DNA of 64,000 bases from Bacteroidota bacterium (lineage in GTDB: Bacteria; Bacteroidota; Bacteroidia; Chitinophagales; LD1). Under the pieces are notes generated by a model. It saw nothing but the letters and a program-made list of their open reading frames with translations. It was not told the origin of the DNA and did no database searches. Shown in pieces: positions 41,640 to 49,179 of this stretch. A program made the position numbers and the translations under genes. The stretch is from contig JAFDYN010000007.1 in the NCBI GenBank assembly GCA_018267385.1, positions 248,001 to 312,000 on the forward strand. The letters are read 5' to 3'. Numbering within the stretch: the first letter of the stretch is position 1; each line of letters opens with the position of its first letter.

Positions 41640-42893
41640 TTACCCCTCGTACTTCTTGAAGATGGCCGCCGCATTGTGACCGCCAAAGCCGAACGTGTTT
41701 GACACAGCGGCACGTACGGTGCGGTGCTGGGCCTTATTCAGCGTCAGGTTCAGGCGTGGATCAATTTCCGGATCGAGGTTGAAGTTATTGATCGTAGGAG
41801 GTACGATATCGTTCTTGATAGCCAGTACAGTAGCGATAGCCTCTATGGCACCGGCTGCACCTAGCAGGTGGCCTGTCATAGACTTCGTACTGCTGATGTT
41901 CATCTTATAGGCCTGCTCGCCAAAGACCTTCTCTATCGCCTTCAGCTCCGCCACATCACCCAGCGGAGTAGAGGTACCGTGCGTATTGACGTAGTCTATC
42001 TGGTCAGCACTCATCTCCGCATCCTGCAGTGCAAACTCCATTACCTTGATCACGCCCAGTCCCTCCGGATGTGGCGCTGTGAGGTGGTAGGCATCTGCTG
42101 TCAGGGCACCACCGGCCAGCTCGCAGTAGATCTTGGCGCCGCGGGCCAGAGCATGGTCCAGAGACTCTAGTACCAGCGCACCGGCACCCTCACCGAGCAC
42201 AAAGCCATCACGGTCCTTATCATATGGACGAGAGGCAGTAGCAGGGTCATCATTGCGCTCGCTCATGGCCTTCATGGAGCTGAAGCCACCGATACCGCTG
42301 TAGGTCACAGCAGCCTCAGAGCCACCGGCCACCATGATGTCGGCTTTATTGAGACGGATAAAGTTGAATGCGTCTATGAGGGAGATGGTAGAGGAAGCAC
42401 AGGCAGCTACAGCGGCATAGTTAGGGCCGCAGAGGCCGTACTTCATAGAGATATGGCCTGCGGCGATATCTGCTATCATCTTGGGGATAAAGAATGGGTT
42501 GAAGCGTGGCGTACCGTCACCCTTGGCAAAGGCCGTCACCTCCTCTTCAAACACACTGAGCCCGCCGATACCTGACGACCAGATCACTCCGGCGCGGTAC
42601 TTGTCTATCTTCTCCAGGTCTATAGCCGCATCGGCCATGGCCTCGGCAGCAGCTACCATGGCATACTGGGAGAAGAGGTCCTGCCTCTTGGCTTCCTTGC
42701 GGTCCATGTGCTTGCTGATGTCAAAGCCCTTGAGCTGACAGGCAATTTTGGTTTTGAGCTTGGTGATATCCAGGTTGGTGATGGTAGCGCATCCGCTTAC
42801 ACCATTGACCAGTCCGTCCCAGTAGGCCGGGACATCAAGACCTATAGGAGTCAGGGCTCCCAGTCCGGTGACTACTACTCTCCTGAGCGTCAT
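41640..42893 (-). CDS. fabF: Beta-ketoacyl-ACP synthase II
   Basis: Condensing enzyme that elongates fatty acids by joining malonyl-ACP to acyl-ACP. The catalytic Cys165 lies in AAVAACASSTIS. The two His residues are in NTHGTSTPLGD and SMTGHLLGAAGA, and the terminal NTFGFGGHNA loop is present. It follows acpP by 15 bases in the same unit, the standard acpP-fabF order. In many relatives rnc (RNase III) comes next, but here the leftward neighbour is the convergent AHSA1 gene 100 bases away. Length of 417 aa is normal. Confidence 0.96.
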   Translation of the reverse strand: MTLRRVVVTGLGALTPIGLDVPAYWDGLVNGVSGCATITNLDITKLKTKIACQLKGFDISKHMDRKEAKRQDLFSQYAMVAAAEAMADAAIDLEKIDKYRAGVIWSSGIGGLSVFEEEVTAFAKGDGTPRFNPFFIPKMIADIAAGHISMKYGLCGPNYAAVAACASSTISLIDAFNFIRLNKADIMVAGGSEAAVTYSGIGGFSSMKAMSERNDDPATASRPYDKDRDGFVLGEGAGALVLESLDHALARGAKIYCELAGGALTADAYHLTAPHPEGLGVIKVMEFALQDAEMSADQIDYVNTHGTSTPLGDVAELKAIEKVFGEQAYKMNISSTKSMTGHLLGAAGAIEAIATVLAIKNDIVPPTINNFNLDPEIDPRLNLTLNKAQHRTVRAAVSNTFGFGGHNAAAIFKKYEG

Positions 42894-42908
42894 GTAAAGT
42901 GGGATTTA

Positions 42909-43148
42909 TTAGGCAGTAGCCGTCTTCTCGAGGTAGGCGATAGCCTGACCTACGGTAGTGATAGTCTCAGCCTGCTCATCAGGGATAGAGATATTAAACT
43001 CCTTCTCAAACTCCATGATCAGCTCTACTGTATCGAGGGAGTCAGCGCCCAGGTCTGTGGTAAAGCTGGCCTCGTTAGTGACCTGGCTTTCTTCTACACC
43101 CAGTTTATCTACGATTATCTTTTTTACCCTTTCAGCTATTGTTGCCAT
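42909..43148 (-). CDS. acpP: Acyl carrier protein
   Basis: A 79-residue acidic four-helix carrier. The 4'-phosphopantetheine attachment site is Ser37 in [20 protein letters not shown]. It carries growing acyl chains for FabF and other fatty-acid enzymes. A perfect bacteroidete promoter lies upstream (TTG-N19-TATTTTTG), leaving about 26 bases to the ATG. Strong expression is expected. It is the first gene of the acpP-fabF unit. Confidence 0.97.
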   Translation of the reverse strand: MATIAERVKKIIVDKLGVEESQVTNEASFTTDLGADSLDTVELIMEFEKEFNISIPDEQAETITTVGQAIAYLEKTATA

Positions 43149-43174
43149 GTTTAGTTTGGTTAGATTTTGAGCAG

Positions 43175-43204
43175 CAAAAATACAATAAAACCCATATTAG
43201 ACAA
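43175..43204 (-). promoter_or_regulatory. Promoter of acpP-fabF
   Basis: On the minus strand TTG (43204-43202) is followed by exactly 19 bases and TATTTTTG (43182-43175), a full match to the -33/-7 consensus. Confidence 0.75.
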
Positions 43205-43422
43205 GTTAATTTTGAACTCTCTGATAGTCAGTTTGTTTTGGGGTATTTTGACCCCTATTTTGCAGGGGCAAAGTATCAGTCAACGGTGTTTTTGCAGAAG
43301 GCCAACAGATAGTGCTTCATATGATTAATATCAGTGCACAGGCAACGGTCCACGGTCAATGAAATGCTGCTATGACTGTCATCCTTGTTGGCGATGGACC
43401 GCAGACCGTCGTTGATTAACGC

Positions 43423-43430
43423 TATCTTTG
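43423..43430 (+). promoter_or_regulatory. -7 box directly before the IPExxxVDY gene
   Basis: TATCTTTG, then CGCT, then ATG at 43435. No good -33 element at 19-21 bases. A leaderless mRNA is implied if used. Confidence 0.5.
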
Positions 43431-43434
43431 CGCT

Positions 43435-43899
43435 ATGGCCGCCGATAAGAAGATCACATCAGAGCCCGACCGCAACTTCAAGCTCATAGGGATAGCCACC
43501 CCTGAGCGCGACTACCGCCTGTGCTATATGCTCAGCGAGGCGCTGGACTGGGATCTCGTGCGCCTGCCCAATCATGAGGTAGAGCTCAAAGAGCGCTCTC
43601 TCAAGATGTCGCTTAGCGTCTTTCGCGGTTTTCACCAGCTCACGCATACTACCTTTTATCTCTTTGCCAATAAGAATATGGGCGAGCTGCTGCTGCCCGA
43701 GGCGGGCAACTTTGACTACCTGCTCAAAATGGAGCCGGAGTACAAGGGCACCAAAGACCTGCTCAAAAAGATCAAGCAGATAGATGCTGTGATCGCCGCC
43801 TCAGAGATCACCGTCAAGACGCTCAAGAACTACGCCCGCCTGGGCTACGAGGAGCCGGTAGAGAAGCCGGAAATAGAAGTAAAACGAAAAGGAAAATAA
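43435..43899 (+). CDS. IPExxxVDY family protein
   Basis: A Bacteroidota-restricted small protein. The family name motif appears as LLPEAGNFDYLLKM near residue 85, with Leu for Ile and Phe for Val. In other genomes it usually sits beside acpP, fabF, rnc or pyk; here it is divergent from acpP across a 287-base gap, which preserves that neighbourhood. At 154 residues, it has no signal peptide. Function unknown. The stop TAA overlaps the next start (TAATG), so it is coupled to the Nudix gene. Confidence 0.85.
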   Translation: MAADKKITSEPDRNFKLIGIATPERDYRLCYMLSEALDWDLVRLPNHEVELKERSLKMSLSVFRGFHQLTHTTFYLFANKNMGELLLPEAGNFDYLLKMEPEYKGTKDLLKKIKQIDAVIAASEITVKTLKNYARLGYEEPVEKPEIEVKRKGK

Positions 43900-44432
43900 T
43901 GACAGAACTCTGGGACATCTATGATGAAAACGCCAAGCCTACCGGCGAGGTAGTAGAACGAACTGATGCTATACTGCCTGCTGGCAAATACCACATCGTA
44001 GTACACATCTGGCTCTATAATGATAAGGGCGAGGTGCTGATACAGCAGCGAGCTCCGCACGTCTATTGGATGCCCGGCAAATGGGCCACTACAGGAGGCT
44101 CCGTGATCAGCGGCGAGGATAGCAAAACAGGCGCCGTGAGAGAGGTACAAGAAGAACTCGGCATCACGCTGCAGCCGTCTGACCTGAAGTTTATCTCCCG
44201 CGTGAAGCGTAAAAGCGCCCTCACAGATATCTATGTGGCCAAGACCAATGCGACACTCGCCACCATGAAACTGGAAGATGCCGTAGATGCAGTGAAGTAC
44301 GTCAACGTGATGGACCTGCATGAGATGATAGACTACGGCACCTTCGTAGACTACATGGAGACCGAGTGCTATACGGCGCAGGTCATGCAGCGGATATTTG
44401 ACAAGGTAGAAAGCCGGAAGACATCCCTCTGA
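43899..44432 (+). CDS. Nudix hydrolase (Idi-like)
   Basis: The Nudix box is complete: GGSVISGEDSKTGAVREVQE followed by ELGI matches G-x5-E-x7-REUxEExGU. The opening MTELWDIYDENAKPTGEV and HIWLYNDKGEVLIQQRAP are typical of the isopentenyl-diphosphate-isomerase-like subgroup that hydrolyses small nucleoside diphosphate compounds. The substrate is unknown. The start codon overlaps the stop of the IPExxxVDY gene. The 160 bases after its stop hold only two short related strings (GGCACACCCTATC and GGCACGCCCTATC). Confidence 0.9.
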   Translation: MTELWDIYDENAKPTGEVVERTDAILPAGKYHIVVHIWLYNDKGEVLIQQRAPHVYWMPGKWATTGGSVISGEDSKTGAVREVQEELGITLQPSDLKFISRVKRKSALTDIYVAKTNATLATMKLEDAVDAVKYVNVMDLHEMIDYGTFVDYMETECYTAQVMQRIFDKVESRKTSL

Positions 44433-44594
44433 GGCGGCTACTTTGACGAGAGCCCCATGCGGCACACCCTATCACCATTTTAGCGCGACCTTTTCCGGCT
44501 GAGACTACGGACGAAATTAGGGCACGCCCTATCCTAAGCTTTCTATAAGGAAAGGCTTTTGGCGATACTGTCGCTGATTTATCCCGGCTACATA

Positions 44595-44987
44595 CTATTC
44601 GCCAAAGGAGACCGTCTCCGCACGGGCGGCACCTGTTTTAGGGATCAGGATGGTAGAGCAGGCGTTGTCCGTTTTGCGGATCACCCAGGGATGGGTCAGG
44701 TACGTGGGCACGGTCCATGACTCGCCATCTGCCAGGTCTTTGTAGCTCACCTCGCTGCCGCTGTAGTCCAGCCAGTTGATGTGCAGGGTACGCTTGCAGT
44801 GGTTGGTAAAGGTCACGTCTACCGGGCTTAGGGAGTTCTGAGACTTGAGGCCGGACATCTGGTCGCAGCTCGTCTCTGTGAAGGAAGATGCATTGTAGAT
44901 CGCCTTCACGGTGAGGATGTCCTTGACCTTGGAGCAGCCGCCGGCTATGAGGCCGGTGATCATGGCTAGAAGTAGTAGCTTTTTCAT
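44595..44987 (-). CDS. Small hypothetical lipoprotein
   Basis: Signal peptide MKKLLLLAMITGLIAGGC with lipobox at Cys18. The mature part is about 110 residues with beta-strand character (VTFTNHCKRTLHINWLDYSG; DGESWTVPTYLTHPWVIRKT) and a few cysteines that could form disulfides. The pattern resembles a von Hippel-Lindau beta-domain-like or immunoglobulin-like exported domain, but I do not claim it. The base composition is normal. Confidence 0.7.
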   Translation of the reverse strand: MKKLLLLAMITGLIAGGCSKVKDILTVKAIYNASSFTETSCDQMSGLKSQNSLSPVDVTFTNHCKRTLHINWLDYSGSEVSYKDLADGESWTVPTYLTHPWVIRKTDNACSTILIPKTGAARAETVSFGE

Positions 44988-45107
44988 TGGAGTTAGATTT
45001 ATGTGATCGTGCCTCCAAAATACGCCTATACGCGGACCGAGAACATCCGTGCTGGTACGGATGAGGGAGCATGGCGTTGGTTGTCGGTCAGGCGACCGAT
45101 AGCTGCT

Positions 45108-45130
45108 CTTTCGGATTTGTAATCCGAAAG
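45108..45130. repeat. REP-like hairpin 1
   Basis: CTTTCGGATT at 45108-45117 and AATCCGAAAG at 45121-45130 form a perfect 10-bp stem with loop TGT. GGATT-centred palindromes of this type are known as REP elements in Bacteroidota. Confidence 0.55.
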
Positions 45131-45133
45131 TAT

Positions 45134-45164
45134 GCTAACCGTGGATTTTAAATCCGCAGTTAGC
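45134..45164. repeat. REP-like hairpin 2
   Basis: GCTAACCGTGGATTT at 45134-45148 pairs with AAATCCGCAGTTAGC at 45150-45164 (15 positions, 13 Watson-Crick, one GU, one mismatch). It lies 3 bases from hairpin 1 and 20 bases from the end of the PHP-ATPase gene. Confidence 0.55.
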
Positions 45165-45183
45165 GGCGTTCGGGGCATGGGCA

Positions 45184-47910
45184 TCACCTAAAACCATATT
45201 TTTCCTCGCGCTTTTTAAATGCTTCCTTACCCCCTTCTACAATATCTGCAATATGTTCTCTTATACCCATAGATTTTAGCAAATTCTTTTCCCCTTCAAC
45301 GAAGGGATATGTGTTTTCTAAAGATCCATTGATATAGTCGAATCGATATGGGCTTGTTGTTTCGATATCCTCTTGACCTTTTTGGTTCGCGACAATAATA
45401 TTCTCAGCATCTGCGTTAACAACGACATTAGCGTTATGTGTAACCAATATGATCTGTCTATCTAGCTTCTTGTTCCTCAAATACTCAACTAAATCCTTTG
45501 TAATAGATCTGTTATCAAGATTATCCTCAGGCTGGTCAATAAGGATTGGTGCTTTTGATTTACTTAATCCCACGATTAGCATAAGTATTATAAAGCTAGC
45601 TTTACCTGCTGACATCTTCCTCAGGGTATCCCCTTTATATTCGATTTGCCAATAATCGAAAAAGAAGTCATTCAAAAGTAGACTAATAGTGCTTTTTACA
45701 GTTGCCTTACTTGTTATAACGTAATCCCCACTTTCAATAGCAGAAAATATGGATTTTATATCTTGAATAATCTCAGTCAATACGTAGTCACTCAAAGAAT
45801 CCTTATGATTGTCAAATATCCTATACTTTCCATATGATGCGCTTCTCCCATCACTTATATCAAGAATAGCTCTTCTGAATTTTGAAAAATTAAATTTTAC
45901 GATTCCATCAATTTTTAAACCATCTTTTTCAAGGTCAACGACTCGAGATTTCAAATCAAAAATAACCTGCAAATAAAGATTATAGTTTTCCTCATATAAG
46001 GCAAATAATTTTTCCTTTTCCCTCTCCAAAGCAATGCTATTACCTTCAAGTTCTTTAGTAAGTTGATCAATAGCCTGTTGAGTTGTCCTATCTTCACTTA
46101 TCGATGTGAGAATACTATCTATTTGCCTTTTAGTCTCCTCGCCTCTCAAATATGGCTTTATCTCTTCTGAGATGTTCATTCCTTCCTTATTTAGATTTGA
46201 AAAGATTTCCGATAACTCATTTGAGCTTTGTTCTTCTCCACATTCATCAACTGAAACCATAAATGCGGTCAATTCTTCAATAAAGCTATCCAGTGTGAGA
46301 TAAGCCTTATTAAAAATCTCTTTTATTGAATCATTCTCAAGGGACGCCTGTAAGAGACCTTTTCTAGTCTTAAGATTACTTAAATTCTCGAAGGCATCTT
46401 TGTTGAAATTGACTATCCTCAGACAATCATTTTCTGCTTTAGTTAGTTCTAATTTATTTCTATCTAGCCGCGATTGCAATTCGTTGTATTTAATGATTTG
46501 CTCCGCATCAAGCCCCGCCTCTTGATTCAATTCTGCAACTTTTTGAATATTAGATTCAATATTGCTCTTGAGTATATCTTTATGAGTCTTGGTCTTCAGT
46601 TGCTCATTAAGAAAGGCAATCCGATCTTTAATATCAAAATAGGCATCTATTATCGCCTCTCGCTTTCGATCATTAGCCTTTACTTGAGATACGAAGAAAT
46701 CATAAGTCCTACGAGAATCATTGTCTTCATTTATTAATTCTCTGATGATTTTATTTAAAGCATTGCCGGTCTTGTTTTTGTCTGGCTCGGCAAGCTTTAT
46801 TAGGTAGTTCTGAGGAATATATTTGATTTCAGGAATGATGCTATTCTCTGTAGATTCTCTATATAATCTTTGAGGAAATCCTCCTTTTGTAATTATCTCG
46901 AAGTTAAATTCAACATCATCAGATCTAAAGTCATATTTATTCTCAATTTTCTCTTTATTAAGTATGGACTTGTCGGCCAAAAGAGTTTTCGCTATATTAT
47001 AAAGCAAAATAGATTTTCCTGACGACTTCCCACCTATAATTACGTTTAAATTCTCACTAAGAAATATCGAATTACCGGGAAATGTGTTATTGGAAGAATG
47101 AAATTTGATTTCTTCAATAATTACCCGATCTTCTTTATAATCTGGCTTATCCTTTTGAATCCTAACTCTCGCCTCTGGCTCATATAATATCTGTTTTAAC
47201 CCCTCGAAGTTAGGCTCTGCTTTAATCCACAAATTTTGCTTTACCTCATATTCAGATATATTATGATTATCCGAACAAATAATCATAGGAATTAACTTAC
47301 CTATTGTTCTTTTTAGAAATGGAATTACGTGCGTTTTATAACCTGCTTGATCTGATTCCTTCCCAATTTCAAAAACATCGATATTTCTAGCTATATCCTG
47401 CTTTTGAGCAATATTATGTTCTAAGGAATTGGTAATGTTTTCAATACTATTTGATTTTTTACCTGCATGTATTGTTACTATTCCATTTAGCTCTTTGACT
47501 ATTTTAATTGTATCAATTAAGTCACAGTAAACTTGATTAGGATCCAGTCCTTCGCTATCTATCTTATGGATATTAGTTTTGTGCTTGATTTGCCCCCATA
47601 TATGCTCTAAATCGGCCTTTTCACTAAAAATTGCGATAAAATGAATTGGCTCTTGCCCTCGCGCATCTGCAAGAAACTCGATACCAGGTAAAACTGTAAG
47701 ACCTTTGGATGTACCAAGTTCTTGAAGTTCCCTAATTCTATCAACATCGATGATATGGTGATCAGTGATGGCTACTACGGAAACATTATTTGCCACTAGC
47801 CCATCTACAATCTGTTGATTTGTGAGATTCTTATTCCCATAGTCGTAAGATGATTGACTGTGAAAATGCAAGTCCCACCTGCGCCATTCAGAACCTTTAT
47901 TTTTATTCAT
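45184..47910 (-). CDS. AT-rich PHP-domain plus SMC-like ATPase protein (TrlF-like)
   Basis: The N-terminal 240 residues are a PHP phosphoesterase: DLHFHS (13-18), ITDHH (48-52), PGIEF (75-79), TIHAGKK (146-152) and CSDNHN (212-217) supply all metal ligands. An SMC/AAA-type ATPase follows: Walker A GGKSSGKS (293-300), a long coiled-coil stretch about 410-660, signature MSAGKAS (766-772), Walker B PILIDQPEDNLD (788-799) and VTHNAN (823-828). This is the TrlF-type architecture. PHP domains cut phosphodiester or phosphate bonds, so an ATP-gated nuclease is likely. AT-rich relative to neighbours and flanked by REP-like hairpins. The role in the cell is not established. Confidence 0.82.
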   Translation of the reverse strand: MNKNKGSEWRRWDLHFHSQSSYDYGNKNLTNQQIVDGLVANNVSVVAITDHHIIDVDRIRELQELGTSKGLTVLPGIEFLADARGQEPIHFIAIFSEKADLEHIWGQIKHKTNIHKIDSEGLDPNQVYCDLIDTIKIVKELNGIVTIHAGKKSNSIENITNSLEHNIAQKQDIARNIDVFEIGKESDQAGYKTHVIPFLKRTIGKLIPMIICSDNHNISEYEVKQNLWIKAEPNFEGLKQILYEPEARVRIQKDKPDYKEDRVIIEEIKFHSSNNTFPGNSIFLSENLNVIIGGKSSGKSILLYNIAKTLLADKSILNKEKIENKYDFRSDDVEFNFEIITKGGFPQRLYRESTENSIIPEIKYIPQNYLIKLAEPDKNKTGNALNKIIRELINEDNDSRRTYDFFVSQVKANDRKREAIIDAYFDIKDRIAFLNEQLKTKTHKDILKSNIESNIQKVAELNQEAGLDAEQIIKYNELQSRLDRNKLELTKAENDCLRIVNFNKDAFENLSNLKTRKGLLQASLENDSIKEIFNKAYLTLDSFIEELTAFMVSVDECGEEQSSNELSEIFSNLNKEGMNISEEIKPYLRGEETKRQIDSILTSISEDRTTQQAIDQLTKELEGNSIALEREKEKLFALYEENYNLYLQVIFDLKSRVVDLEKDGLKIDGIVKFNFSKFRRAILDISDGRSASYGKYRIFDNHKDSLSDYVLTEIIQDIKSIFSAIESGDYVITSKATVKSTISLLLNDFFFDYWQIEYKGDTLRKMSAGKASFIILMLIVGLSKSKAPILIDQPEDNLDNRSITKDLVEYLRNKKLDRQIILVTHNANVVVNADAENIIVANQKGQEDIETTSPYRFDYINGSLENTYPFVEGEKNLLKSMGIREHIADIVEGGKEAFKKREEKYGFR

Positions 47911-48179
47911 AGAGTAACAAATTTTCAGCCTAAATTAAAATAACTATAATATAATCCACGTGTGGTTGTTTTATGCTAATCCGAACACCCATCGTCAAGG
48001 AGTAGTTGATGATAACCCAAGATTACAGATGCTACCTATATGAGAGCCAAACAACCTGGCAAAGCTGAAGATTACTCCCCAAAATACCACCTCTACATTT
48101 CAGTTGATTTTCCCCTGCCTGCCGCAGACATATCTCAAAGGAGCCTTCTGATTTTAACCTTCCCGCAACCCACATCTCT

Positions 48180-48187
48180 TATATTTG
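48180..48187 (+). promoter_or_regulatory. -7 box directly before the phosphodiesterase gene
   Basis: TATATTTG, then CCGCT, then ATG at 48193. It supports the signal-peptide start rather than the longer frame from 48040. Confidence 0.5.
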
Positions 48188-48192
48188 CCGCT

Positions 48193-49029
48193 ATGAGAAA
48201 ACTACTGACGGGCCTGCTGCTGATGGCGGCAGCGATAGTATCTGCACAGTCTGTGGCTCCGGTCACCATACTGGAGAGCGGCCACTCGCACAATGACTAC
48301 ACGCATGAGCATCCGCTCTTTGATGCGCTGCAGTACGGGTATAAGTCTATAGAGATAGATGTATGGCTCCATAAGGGCAAGCTGATAGTGGACCACAACG
48401 GGCTGGCGCTGGATAGCGGCAAAAAGGACATAGAGGAGCTATACCTGCGCCCCATACAGGAGCGCATACAGGCCAATCAGGGGCAGGTGTACGCCGGAGA
48501 TACCACCCCCACCATCTTTATGGTCGAGTTTAAAAATGACCCCGAGGCCTGCTATGTGGTGCTAAAGGAGCTGATAGAGCGGTACAAGCCCATCCTGGCC
48601 GACCGGCTGGGCCGCGGCGGGCCTATCAAACTGCTGATCACGGGCAACAGGCCGTGGCGCAGCCTGCGCACCGACCGGGAGCTATACATCACCGCAGATG
48701 CTGACATCAGTCAGTCTGCAGACAGCCTGCCGCCGCATATCATAGAGCGCGTCAGTGATCCGTACGGCAGCCACTTCTCCTGGCGGGGGCATGGGACGAT
48801 GCCCGGGAAGCAACGTGCCAGACTGGATGCCCTGGTGAAGACCGCACACGACCACGGGCGCCAGATACGCTTCTACGCCGCGCCGCAGGATGAGCATGTC
48901 TGGCGTACGCTGCTGGACGCCGGGGTAGACTGGATCAATGCCGACGACCTGCCACGCTTCGCCATATTCTACAAAGATTATATACGTACTAACGGTAAAC
49001 CGAAAAACTGCCACTGCGTGCGGTGGTAA
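48193..49029 (+). CDS. Exported glycerophosphodiester phosphodiesterase/PI-PLC-like protein
   Basis: Starting at ATG 48193 gives a signal peptide MRKLLTGLLLMAAAIVSAQS. The mature protein has the GDPD/PI-PLC-like pattern HSHNDYTHEHPLFDALQYGY, SIEIDVWLHKGKLIVDHNG and FMVEFKNDPEACY, giving the His, Glu, Asp and His metal/catalytic ligands. These resemble AIM6-like phosphodiesterases. It is probably periplasmic and acts on phospholipid headgroups. The upstream frame from 48040 is longer but lacks a sensible start. Confidence 0.82.
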   Translation: MRKLLTGLLLMAAAIVSAQSVAPVTILESGHSHNDYTHEHPLFDALQYGYKSIEIDVWLHKGKLIVDHNGLALDSGKKDIEELYLRPIQERIQANQGQVYAGDTTPTIFMVEFKNDPEACYVVLKELIERYKPILADRLGRGGPIKLLITGNRPWRSLRTDRELYITADADISQSADSLPPHIIERVSDPYGSHFSWRGHGTMPGKQRARLDALVKTAHDHGRQIRFYAAPQDEHVWRTLLDAGVDWINADDLPRFAIFYKDYIRTNGKPKNCHCVRW

Positions 49030-49071
49030 ATATATTTGCCACAAAGCTTTATAGTCTGCCCAAATAGGTTT

Positions 49072-49079
49072 TAACTTTG
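49072..49079 (+). promoter_or_regulatory. -7 promoter box upstream of kup
   Basis: TAACTTTG lies about 100 bases before the kup ATG. A TTTA at 49048-49051 is at a suitable distance (20 bases). Any transcript would have a leader of about 95 bases with possible stem CCGCC/GGCGG near 49100-49130. Confidence 0.45.
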
Positions 49080-49179
49080 TGTAACCAAAATTAACACCGC
49101 CTGATGTATAGCTATGAGTGTCGTTCCGGCGGCTATGTTTTGATTCCCCCGTATTGTTCATTTACTATAGGAGCTATAC

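Noticed and set aside
44438-44535. Two related strings GGCACACCCTATC and GGCACGCCCTATC
   Set aside because: Only two short imperfect copies in a gap after the Nudix gene; too little to call an element.
48040-48192. Extended N-terminus of the phosphodiesterase gene
   Set aside because: The upstream part lacks signal-peptide sense and a -7 box sits just before the inner ATG at 48193, so the shorter start is used.
49085-49179. Possible c-di-AMP (ydaO) riboswitch before kup
   Set aside because: The conserved ydaO sequence signature is not visible; only generic stems are seen.
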